Assembly: GCA_015501595.1 (NCBI GenBank)
Contig: JADNRX010000045.1
Span: forward strand, 62,001-126,000
From: Hymenopellis radicata
Lineage: Eukaryota; Basidiomycota; Agaricomycetes; Agaricales; Physalacriaceae
Length of the DNA: 64,000 nt
Direction: 5' to 3'
Position numbers and translations under genes: made by a program
Shown here: positions 34,186 to 44,986 of the stretch, piece after piece
Numbering within the stretch: the stretch's first letter is position 1
Layout: each line of letters starts with the position of its first letter
Notes under the pieces: generated by a model
What the model saw: only the letters and a program-made list of their open reading frames with translations
Databases searched by the model: none
Told to the model about the DNA's origin: nothing

Positions 34186-35994
34186 CTACACACGCGGTAA
34201 CGCGCCATCCATCCCAAGCAGCTCTCCAATATCTGCATTCCCCGAGTATCCCTCTAGACGAGCCTCCGCAAGTGTGTTAAACCCTGTCTCCGAAGTCTGG
34301 AACATCGACGCTTGGTTAAACCAGACCACCGATCCTCGACCATTTCCTGCCTCCCAATCCTCCTCTGAGACATTTGCTGGACGTGTGAGTGTAGGTCCCG
34401 ATAGAGGCGTGGAGTTCTGTTGAGTAGGCCGTGCACCATCGGGGGTCATAACGATGTCAACGTTGAAGTGGTAGAAAAGAGATGAGGGATACAGTAAGAA
34501 TACACCTGGCGGAAGCTCCAAGCAGATGCCTGCCTCCCATATAACTAGCCATGCTTTTTCGCGATGATTGAAGACGCCTATTGGAAAGTAAGATAGTGAG
34601 ATTTCTTTGTTGCTCTTCAGGCTTACCGTAGACGAAGACCACACATACTGCCAGCGCGAGGTTCTTGAAGTCGACGTGAGGGTCACAGAACACTCGCTTC
34701 ACTCCAGCAAGGGGTGCATTGAGGCACCAATTCCAAAACTGCCCGAACATTGGCTCCATTTTATGATTCGTCCTCATGTAATCGGCGCAGGCCTGAAATC
34801 GAGCTGCGATCGCAAGAAATAGGATAGCGACCAAGTCGTTGGCGATACCACTGGAAGAACGTCAAAAAAAACCCCGGAAAAGAGAGCAGCATTTACAAAC
34901 TTAGCACGGTTGAAAACACGCTTTGGACAAAAATACTCCTTGATAATAGGCGCGTTTTCCTCATGCCATTTTGATAAGGCTGGGACAGATTTGTTGTTGC
35001 GGTCTGCACCCGCTATGCAGAACCAATGATTGCCGCGCAAGTTTCCAGCGATGACTGAATCAGAGGGTGGTTTACAGGCCTTGACGAAGGCAGCAGCCTC
35101 CGCACCAAACTCGGCAGCCAAGGCAGCCATTCCAGGCGTAATCTTTGAGCGAAAGATTATTCGACGGTGCTCTGCATCGAGAACCTGTGTGGCTTGGCCA
35201 TTGTACGGTAGAAACTGTATCCTGTCTAGAAACTCCCAGACCTCATCCTCAGAACGATGAGCGTCGCGCAGAATGCGTGCCCAAGACTGAGGTATTCCCA
35301 CTCTCAGTCCCATCCAGCCAGTAGTAGTAATCGGAAGGTCGATGGCTGCGTTCAGCCCGTTTGTGGCGGCATAGGTCTCCATTTCGTTCAAGATACGCGC
35401 CTTGTATGCCTGCTTTTGGCGATGGCTACGTTTCGGTCGCACCGTTTTTGCAGATTCTCCAGAGCGTATGCGCCTTGAGGGTTTTCTAGTAACCTTTGTC
35501 AGTGGACGAAATAGGCTGAGTAAGAATTCACGAACTCTTGTGAGTACGCGACATGAGGTAGCGTCGGCTTTTTCTTTTGCTGTACCCGCGTTTGTGCTAG
35601 CTTCTTGCGAGGTGCTGAGTTACTGACGCGTGGAGGACGTGTGGCGTGGCCCGCTGTAGAGGCTGAGGAAAAATCCATGTTGTTGGAGGCAGACGGCGTA
35701 GACTGGGAGAGGATTTGTCCTAGACTGAAATCGTCGGGTCCATGGCCACTGTCCCGCGTTGTCACCCAGGACAGCAGCGCGGTAACGTCGGGGTCCGCAT
35801 CACGTCGAGAAAGCTGGGCATGGGTCCTTGAGAGGAAGATGAGATCAACGAGGCTGTTCTCCAGATTGAGAGTCTCCCCAGACCTAAGGCTCCGTTAGTC
35901 TGAGGGTTTCTGTGTGAAGCCCTACTTACATCTGGCCGCCGGCGTCCTTCCATCGAGCAGCGAACGACTTGAGAGCACTTCGCGTCAAACGCAT
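34186..35994 (-). CDS. TET/JBP-like 2OG-Fe(II) dioxygenase
   Basis: ATG 35994 gives MRLTRSALKSFAARWKDAGG. A Ser-rich and basic N-terminal half follows (RRIRSGESAKTVRPKRSHRQ), then the helical NEMETYAATNGLN region. The oxygenase core shows the iron-binding pair in CDPHVDFKNLALAVCVVFVYG (H-x-D). After an intron, the distal His lies in YPSSLFYHFNVDI. The 2-oxoglutarate Arg is in GRGSVVWFNQASMF, followed by ETGFNTLAEA. Fungal TET/JBP proteins can oxidise 5-methylcytosine. The reading frame changes near 34835-34880 beside a run of T, so a splice or frameshift there is unresolved. Its place inside an element suggests an anti-silencing role (inference). Confidence 0.72.
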
Positions 35995-37808
35995 GACGAG
36001 GGTGGGAGAGGCTGAACAGATGTGGATATCAGCACCCGTTGGGTGACACGCACAGCCTGGGGAAAGGCTTAGAGGACCACGCGCCTTTATACTCCCAAGG
36101 GTGGGAAGCCAACGAGATCACGCGTTGGACGCGCCGTTGAGGATCACGAGCACGCGTTCGCTGCTCGTGGTGGTGAGAGGGAGGAAGTAAACGAAGGACC
36201 CTGGACACGCGGCATTCCGTGGCCGAGCGCTTAGCTTGGGCGCTTATTCATGTTCCAATCAGAACGCTGATCTGTTCTGGCGGAACAACACGCCTTGCCA
36301 TTGTCCTCCGACACTCGTTCCCTGGCTGACTTCCAGATGAGCGTGCAGGGGCTCGTGAGGTGCGTTTACTTGCATCTCTAGTGGGGAGATCCATTAACCC
36401 TTCTATAGGTCTACAATTGTGACAATGAATACCACACCCTGCGAATGTCCCCGCTGTGGCTGTCGCCTGGCAAGCATCTCGTTCGCCGCTCAGGAGATTA
36501 TCGCGGTGTTGAAGTCGAACGCTGCTACCGCCATAGACGCCACGCTTCTCCTCGAACCCTCCCCCATACGCCCACTCGATCCACTGCGACGACGGGACCA
36601 TTTATTAATATTGGGATGTTCCGCGAGCTGGATGGGCTCTTTGTCTCCTTGTTTACTCTGGTCGTTGGTTTTCCAGTGCGCTTGATAGCACCCGTCTTAT
36701 CCATGGACAGGCACGACGACGAGCAGCCCCCAACAAAGAGCTCGTTGCCCGTCAGCCTCCAGCCCCTTCTCCTCAGTGCCACCCTCAGAAACAGCTCGAC
36801 CAGAACCACCATCGTCCCAGAGGCCGGCGACGACGACGAGCAGGAACAGCCGTCACCTTTCACTCTGCCGCTGTCTACTCGACCTGCGATGAGACCTCCT
36901 TTGTACGAAATAGACTGCCGGTGCACGTCCCATCGATCTCGCGCTCGAAATTAATGGCATTATGTTTGAGGTTATCGTTAGCCGGAGGTTTTACAGACCG
37001 GTGCGTGTATTAGCTGGCGGCGAGGTGAGTATTAACGTTGACGCTAGGTGGGATGTACGGGCACTTCGCTGGAAGAGAAGCCTCTCGTTGAGCGGCAAAG
37101 CAGTCCGTATCATGAGTGGCGCTTATGTACGGTTGTGCTGATCGACTTGGAGGTCTGCTTCTTCTCGCCGGCGCGCTCTTGATCAAATGCGACGACCACG
37201 CCCCATTGCATTCCCCAGCGAACCACGTCCTACCTCAGGCGTTAATTTCCGTTGGAGAAAGAAGAGCGCACAATGGATGCCTGTTGCTGCATGTTCGCCC
37301 TCCCCACCAAGGTTGGACGACACCAGCCGTTACTCTGCTATATCGGGCGACAAAAAAGCGCGGGAGTGGGAGGACTACCCCTCAGAACTGACTATGTCTC
37401 CGCCCGCAGACGTTTTAACGCGCGCGGAGCGGGGATTGGCCGCACTCTATGTGTTAAGTCAGATAGACGATCCGTACATACGGCCAGTACTCACCAGATC
37501 ATCTAGGGACGTGTCGTTGCAGGTATTGCCAACCGGGTCGCCTCGATGGTAGGATGCATCTTCAGTGTTGCGAGCAGGAACTGGCAGGTCAAGGCGCTCG
37601 AGACTTCGCCGACGTTCAAGTCGGGCTCGACGGCGCTACACAGGGACAGGCAGACAGCCATGACGGACACGGCGTTGACGCTGATCCTGTTCGTGGGGAT
37701 GATTGCGTTCGCAAGGCAAAGGAAGAGGCATGTGGAGAGTGCGTGACGGGCGCTCCCTTGGATTTCTTGATTGTGGAAATTAGTAAATGGGAATGAATTA
37801 TATTCTTT
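35995..37808 (+). other. Unresolved region of the MULE-like element
   Basis: Between the dioxygenase and transposase genes. Plus-strand open stretches from ATG 36424 (NTTPCECPRCGCRLASI, Cys-rich) to 37746 suggest a spliced gene. The last piece, ending at 37746, has a membrane-like segment TALTLILFVGMIAFARQRKR. I could not connect the pieces reliably or name a family. Confidence 0.35.
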
Positions 37809-40800
37809 TCATGCTATTTGTGGAATTATAGGCTTTACAGTACCTGACCCGTGAGGCAACGCTTGGGCAGCTTGGTTAAGCTTTATCATTTCCTCCACCA
37901 ATCTGATACGAGACTGTTCCGTCTTCTCCAAATCGGAACGAAAGAGTGCGACAACAGCGGGATCGTAATTGGTGTTGACGAGGAACTCATGGCGCTCGTA
38001 TTGCTGTCGGCCTTGAATAATTAGGGCATTGGCCTTACGCAAGACCTCGTTGACTTTCGCATTGTGTCTTGTAATCTTTTCATCCTCTTGAGTGTTTCGA
38101 CGAATCTGTTGGCGACCTGGGAGGGAATGAGAACCAACGTCAAATAACAGTGTCTAGACTTACTGCTTTTCTTGATGGCTTCAGCAGAGTTTTCGTATCG
38201 GGTTCCAGTGGCGTACGTCGGACGAATACCTGCAGTTTCAAAGCTCTATTCTTGCTGTCAGTAGACAACACGTGGAAGAGGAAATGGCAAGTACGTGAAG
38301 AGCGGACAGTCACATCAAGTCGTAGTTGTACGCCTTGAGTATGGCGCTGACCAGGCTGCACCGGATACCCTCCAAGTTAACGTGAAAGTGTGAGACCTCC
38401 ACGACATTCGAGTTCCTGTCGCCAGCCTTCCACACTTCGAGGGGGATCTTGCTCTTGCTTTGACATATCCCCTCAAAGGCAAAGTAGCTTGATATCTTGT
38501 TCGCCAGCCAATCTACTCAACCTCAGTAAGAGAAACACTAGAAAGAGAAACGTCCTACCAGCTGCCTTCTTCCCACTCCTTTTGATTAAGGCGATCGTTC
38601 CGTCCCAGTCTGAGTGATTAACACAGACCAGGCTCAGCATCAGCTTCTTGACGTCCTCAGGGAACTTGCCATCGTGTACGTTGCGCACATAATGGACAGT
38701 GCATAGGCGAAAGAGGCGGTGAAGGTGTTCGTAGGGAGTTAGATCACAGAGGCGCTTCCAGGGCTCATGAAGATCGGGATTGGCATTGTTGATACAGATT
38801 CGCTGCAAGTGTAGTCCGATTCCTACAAAGAAATAAACCTCTGTAAGAGTTAAGAGGAGGTGAAAACTAACCCTTGGCTTGCCCTCCGTGCTGATCACCT
38901 GTCCATAGAAGAGTCAAACCCTCAGTATCGTCGATATGGTTTGCATAAATATGCCGCCATTGAATTCGTTCACCGGTATCTCCCAGTACGACTGATTCGA
39001 TGGCCTCCAGAACAAGTTGATGTGCCTCGGCGGTTTCACAGTTCATGTACTGTAGCGTTTCGACCGTAACTTCACAGCCTGTGACCCGTTATGGTCTGAA
39101 GTTACAGTGAACAGCTTCACAGACCCTTAAATTGCCTTATTTGGACAGTCCCGCCTATGGCGGGACCTGAAATTTCCTTATTTGGAGGCTCATGCCTGGC
39201 CAAAGTGGTCCGTGACCCGTTATGGTGTATATACTGTACACTTTAATTCAATTCGTCAGTCACGGGTCACAGAGGATCCGAAATCGACGAAAAGTCACAA
39301 GAGTCACAGCAAAAATTGAGAAAAAGTCCCGGGCGGGGCCCCCGCCAGCCTCCCGCCGCAGCTCCGCCGCGGCGGCAATTACCATATATGGTAATTCGAC
39401 GAAACCATAATTTCGTCGGACCGGTCACAGGTCACATGGCCCGACGAATTGAATGAAAGTCTACAGTATAGCTTCACTTCAAAGACCTCCGTGACCCGTT
39501 ATGTGAATTTGCGGTCGAAACGCTACAGTATACCCGTGCGAACACAATAACTGCAGGGCTGTGAATAAGATACGATTATAGGAGAGCAAGGCTTACTGGT
39601 ATTGGAGTCTCGGTCTAGTCCAGCAAGAACAAACTCTCTCCAACCGACTACGCGTTTGAAAGAGATGTCGCTCTGCAGGTACTGTGCTTTCAGAAGAAGA
39701 GCACTCATATCCGCTGTCATACAAATGATAGCTCTAAAAGAGTCACTTCTGTCTGTAGCCTTGGCTCGTCGATCCTCCACATGCTCCGTGAGCTGACTGG
39801 GGGATATATCAATGACCCGTCGAATATACTGCTGATCGGAATCCAGTTTCTGCTGTGCTTCGAAGAGTAAAAGTGCACCTGTATAAATGTCAGCAACTCG
39901 AACCAAAGGATTATTCAGATTTACCTTCCCAGCCAGTTCCCTTCGGAAACGTCTTGTTCTTGAACCCCTTGATATACCCACGTAGATGAGAACGATTCGC
40001 AAGCGACACGTGAACGTCAGCCAAAGTTGCCAGCGGATTGTTGGGAATCCGGTCTTTGACATACTGTAGAACTGTGGGGTGTCGAAGAAATCCACGGACT
40101 GTCATGTCAGCAATATTAGTTCCCATACCCTCCAATATCTCGTGAATCTCCCGGCGAATGATGGGTGGCGTCTTTTGAGGAAGGGGAATAGGGTGGCGAT
40201 GGATTCCACGAACAATGAGAAGTGCATAGGGAAAGGCGTGTCGATACTCTGGGTAAGGTTCAACGACCCGAACCGTGACCTTACAGTCTAGCTTCTTCAT
40301 AACTGGCTGACAGAGAATTCCATCCTCGTTTCGATGGGCGAATGCTAGGAGAGAAAATGTCAGTACTCCTTCAAATTGTACTATGGAATACCTACGGCAG
40401 TTCAGACGCTGACTGGAGACGTTTGTAACAGTCGTACATTCCACATTCGGCCCATATCCAAGACTCTCAACTGCTTGCTCAATTTGCTGAGCCTGCTCGA
40501 GATCTCCTTCCAGAACAGCCTCAAGGTACTCTGCATGCAAAGATTCGTCGACTCGATGGCGAAAATGATTTCGATTATCGGAGTTATGAAAATGTTCACA
40601 CCTAGAAACTGTATTACTCGGCGGATAGATTGAAACAGAATCAATCGACTTACTGGACGTAGTGGGCACCGTCGTGCTCTTCAATAAATCTGATATCACC
40701 TTGACATCTCGGAATCTGGTCCTGATATCCGCGTTGAAGAAAGGTCTTGTAATCCCGTAAGAATGCACGTGTTGGATCTGCGTCTTCTGAAGATGGGTCC

Positions 40801-41816
40801 TCGCTATCATCCACTGCACGACATCCCACGCGTTGCAAGGCAAGGAGATAGTTGAGTGTTCGGCTGAAGACCTCTGCAGATGGGGAGGCAATTTCCAATC
40901 GCTCATCCCGGTCATTGGCAAGTCTTTGCGCTAGCAGCTCTGGAGTGGCGTGACAGTGCCCTTCTTGCATTCGCTCGAGGTCGGAGGATGGGCAAATCTT
41001 GCTGCCTTGACCTGAGAGCGAATGAATAGGGAGAAAAGAGAAAAGAATCAGTGACTTACAAGTCTTATGAGCTTCAACACACGGAATTGGCCGCCCGTTC
41101 ACCTGGAAAAGTGCATGGGTTATCGAGTCCCCCATCTGTGTCTGGCCCTTTGGCGCATTTAAGGAATACGCGCAGTTCCCCATAATAACCTGTGCGCCAC
41201 CCCAATTGTCTAGATCTTGTCGAAGCAGATATCCAATGCCATTCGGATGAGTTTCCGGGTAGTCGATAAAGACGTTCGGGCTCTCGTATAGATAGAGTTT
41301 ATGCAGTGTTGTCCGACTACTGGTTTTGACATTGTGATAGATCTGGGTGGGTTGCTGAAGAGCAAGCGGATTGTGATGGGTGGAGGAGATGGGTGGATGG
41401 ACTGGCGCAGGTGGAGGATCTGGAATGGGCAGAGGAGCGGGTGGAGAAGGTGGAACGAATGAAGGAGCAGAGGCGCGTCTTGCCCAATATGTGGCTCCAG
41501 GTCCAAGAGAGGCAATATACTCATGCAGTTCACGTTCAAGCCGAGGCGGCGCCAGAAGGGTGCCGTGGACATCTAACTGAATGTAAAGGCGCCGTATAAG
41601 CGGCGCAATGTCAACGAGTGTGGGCGTGGAAGGAGTGGGATCATTTAGCAGCGCGTGAATGGACATGCGCCCGGCCATCCTGAACGACGGGCTCAGCAGG
41701 ACACCATAGTGGTGAAGGGAGAGAACAAGATCGGTCCCGCTGTGCCCGCACGTATCCCAGATTGCTTGACGGTCGGAGAGTCCCCATCGAAGTCGCGACG
41801 CGTCCAACAGACCCAT
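37809..41816 (-). pseudogene. MULE-like DDE transposase, disrupted by a MITE
   Basis: ATG 41816 gives MGLLDASRLRWGLSDRQAIW. The N-terminal domain includes a Pro-rich linker. The catalytic part has an AQYLQSDISFKRVVG block (first Asp), LLWTGDQHGGQAKGIGLHLQ (second Asp), then the RLCTVHYVRNV Cys-x2-His element seen in MULE transposases. An acidic residue follows within EVWKAGDRNSNVVE (third). The C-terminus is a helical tail ending at 37809. Several introns are needed. A 479-bp MITE (39050-39528) breaks an exon; joining across it with one TA copy gives VFARVYMNCETAEAHQLVLE in frame. MULE membership is inferred from the Asp spacing and the Cys/His motif. Confidence 0.72.
39050..39528. mobile_element. 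TA-flanked MITE in the MULE-like transposase
   Basis: A 479-bp insert with TA on both sides (39048-39049 and 39529-39530). The left end reads CTGTAGCGTTTCGACCG, and the right end is its perfect reverse complement for 17 bp, with weaker match beyond. The inside repeats TGACCCGTTATG and AATTCGTC motifs and has no open frame. Its TA duplication and CTGTA ends fit a Tc1/mariner/pogo-type MITE. Its termini resemble those of the Ulp1-DDE element at 44987-49557. Confidence 0.85.
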
Positions 41817-41884
41817 TCGGGCATTCTCATTATTATTGAATTATTTATATACTATCTGATCTTGACTTCGTGTCGGCTTTAGGC

Positions 41885-41962
41885 CTTCGGCTCCGTCTTA
41901 TCCACCCTTATCTTGCCCCTCTTCCCTTATCTGAAAAGACCCATCAAGTCTACGTTCGCTCC
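41885..41962. repeat. Right terminal inverted repeat of the MULE-like element
   Basis: The reverse complement matches 30729-30806 in ordered blocks; see the element entry. Confidence 0.78.
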
Positions 41963-43411
41963 TTTGGGTCAGTGTGACATATTTCTGTAGATGGCTTCGA
42001 GATATGCTCGATAACTGTTCCTCCTTGCTCAAATAATATCATGTAGGCCTTAGCTGGTGTAGTTTTAGTATACCTTTGAAATGACAGGTTTTTTTTGGCA
42101 GATTCAATGCTCGAAAGGAGCCAGAATCCATCATCTGTCAAAATTTCACTCATTTTTGGAGAGCACAGAGCTCTTGTTCACTGCGACAGCCTCGGAGGAC
42201 AAGTATTATAGCACTGTACATCATTCATTGTCATCTGCTAAGAACTCCGAGCCCAATTTAAGCCTGTGCCGCGGTTCCGAGCCGTTTGTCCCGTTGACGG
42301 GTCCTGTCCCGTTGATTGGTACATGACTGTAGCTTCTCCTCTGCGATTCTGATATTCTCGCAGCAACATGGCATACAATAACATATCCCGCTTTGTCCAG
42401 GACGTACGCGTGAATATGACGAGTTTAGACTCGGACCCGCTGAATGAAATCATGTTGACTTGATGGAGAGTTCTTGTTGTGATAAATCTACCATACTGCG
42501 CCTGCTGATGATACAGAACTTGTCGCGATCGACAGGCTCTTGCTACCGCGAGAATCTAGTGTCTCGACATCGATTGTGGAGCCAAGTGTGGATCTCGCTC
42601 TAGTGACACCTAATGGTGTAAATGTGTATTCGTGTATGCGTGTAGAGATGCGACTCCGAGGAGGCATACGTATCTCATCACCTACTCAAGTAGTATCGAC
42701 CAGTCCTATTCCTGGCGCAGTGCACACGTCCTGCAAGGCGGTGGATGTGTACCGACTTCGGGCCCATATACTGCCTCCACAATGAAAACGTCAAATCTAG
42801 GTGAGTGTATGTTGCCTGTATCATCGCCCTACCTACTCACAATCTGTTGAGTGTATGTTGCCTGTATCATCGCCCTACCTACTCACAATCTGTAAAGAAT
42901 ATCCATCTACGCTGGACTGCTTCGGCGTGGCGATATCCTTCGCAGATCTCGGAGACGATGTGTGGTGTCAACTCCTGTATCCGCAACATGCCCTTTCCTT
43001 GCTCGTGGTCTGTGACATCTTCGACGCCTGCTCGGCGAGCACAAGATGTAGACGCGCCGCAGACTGGGATTCACGGACCGAACGATTCGGACTATGTATG
43101 GAGCGTTCAAGTGACACTTTGCGCGAAGTGATAGCTGGATGGCCGACATAAGGGCTGCTGGGACTGATACGACCATAACACGGAGGGCCTGTTGTCGTCT
43201 TCTCTTGTGCTGCTAGGCAGTCTGCACATCCGACCGACGACATTCAATTCGGTGGGTAGCTTCTTCACACTGTTGACTTTGAGTGATGTGCTCAAAGGAG
43301 AACGTCGGGACTCCTTTGATATTTTGTTGAAGTATGGTATACACAAGCCTGGCGATATTCGCGACAATAAATAAGGCTCAGAGTCAGTCGAGATTCTGAG
43401 CGCAAATGCGA
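41963..43411. other. Gap between MULE-like element and DUF6533 gene
   Basis: Plus-strand open frames at 42540-43151 are of uncertain meaning and no family is recognised. A 46-bp exact tandem duplication is at 42802-42893. Confidence 0.4.
42802..42893. repeat. Exact 46-bp tandem duplication
   Basis: Two identical copies (42802-42847 and 42848-42893) beginning TGAGTGTATGTTGCCTG. The first is preceded by AGG, so it looks like a splice donor (AG|GTGAGT) that has been copied. Confidence 0.85.
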
Positions 43412-44986
43412 TTAATCCTCCTCATCCGAGAACGACCGTGACGAGACCTGAAGTGCACTGACAGTTCCTAGGTCGCCGATAGTAACACTGCTTCCAATGA
43501 TCACCTGTCTCTTTGCTTGAGCACGTATGTTGGTGATTACCCGGCACGCCAGGATTGAGTGCATGGTCCGCTCGAAGCTGTTGATCCCAGTGTTAATCGA
43601 ACCGATCGCAAGAGAAGGACCTAGCATACTTACAGCGAAAGCAGAATAACGAGGTCTGGCTGTCAAAAGTGTTACTGCTAGAATCTAATGCTAATGTATC
43701 AGGGGAAGGACGTACTGCAAGACTCCGTATAAGAACGACATTTACAACGGATATTGCTAGTAGGGGAATGGTTAACACCGGGACCGTCGTAGGGAGCGGA
43801 CGGGATCGTACCGAATAGATAGATGTAGTAGATGATACCTGTCGTAATTGAGAGGATAACGATAACATATTTCGCAGGACGAATGGAGACATACCATCCT
43901 TCAGAACGACGTTCACTAGCCGCGACGATCCGGTGACGGGCACCTCCCGAACTATCATTCCCTCAATTAGTCGCTTCCCAAGTGAGAATTCGAAGCACCA
44001 TGGCCAGTAACTCACATTGCTGGTACGCCCTAACCGCCATAAGAAGAAGCATGACTGCAGGACATGGAGCCATTGTGTCAGAGCAGAGCAGGGAGGGAGC
44101 ACCTACCTCCTTCATATCCTGTCAAAAGCGCAAAGTTCCACCAAAGAATTGGGTCGCCGCCTGATACAAAACAGCCCTTGAAATCCGGAATAGGAAGCAG
44201 TACAACTGCAATTTTTAATCAGATACTTGCTGGACTACAGGCAAGATTGGGCATACATTGCAGAGAGTCGAGAAAAAGACCTATGACCACCAAAGTAGAT
44301 GTCAGGATCGCGATGAAGAGAGCAGGCATTGCGGTGGTCAGGTAAGGATGACGGTTCCAGACTGCCCAAGTTCGGAGTGTCAGGATCGCTATTGAGTTCG
44401 TGAGGCCTTGAAGACGAGGCGCGCAGTAACCGGCACGAACCTTCGGCTAAGGAGATGCCTAGGGTGATCATCCCTGTATGCTCGGCGTCAAAAAATGGGC
44501 GCGCTCGAAATGCAGCGAAAGCTCACAGCCGTTGATCTTGTAAGCAACTGAGCAGTCGTTGAGGCTCATGTTTGGCATAACTTGATCTGTCGGGGATCGA
44601 GATGTTAGAGCATTATAGGGATAAACAAGGCTTCCCCCCGAAAGAACTTACGCCACAGGACGACGACAATGTCAACAAAGGGAAGATATCTCGTCGCGAG
44701 GTAAAGGATCTTCGTGACATTCCACTTGGCCCGCCAAACGAGCTCTACCTCCTGGTCCAATGTTAACAGGTAGTCGTAGACCTCAAAATTACATGAATAC
44801 GAATCAGCCTAGAAGTCGCAAGGAAGAGCTGTACATAGACAGCTGTAGAAGCAACTGTGTTGAATGTCCGTTAGTCAAGAAACACCGAGTTGACAAGGAT
44901 GTCAAGCGTACCATCGAAGAACTAGAGGAAGGCAGGCTGTCAGTAATTCCGAGAAAGACACGAGGTTCTTACGGTGACAAGTTGTA

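Larger units (their letters stand above)
30729..41962. mobile_element. MULE-like element carrying a TET/JBP-like dioxygenase
   Basis: The ends are long inverted repeats. The left end (about 30729-30806) includes TTGATGGGTCTTTTC, then GGAAGAGGGGCAAGATAAG, then GATAAGAC. The reverse complement of about 41885-41962 shows the same three blocks in the same order, and both begin GGAGC-AAC. The 11.2-kb interior holds a DDE transposase (37809-41816, minus), a TET/JBP-like oxygenase (34186-35994, minus), two plus-strand genes (31085-33087 and 33340-34124), and an unclear region at 36-37.8 kb. Only TTT is repeated directly outside the repeats, so the target duplication is unresolved. Confidence 0.75.
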
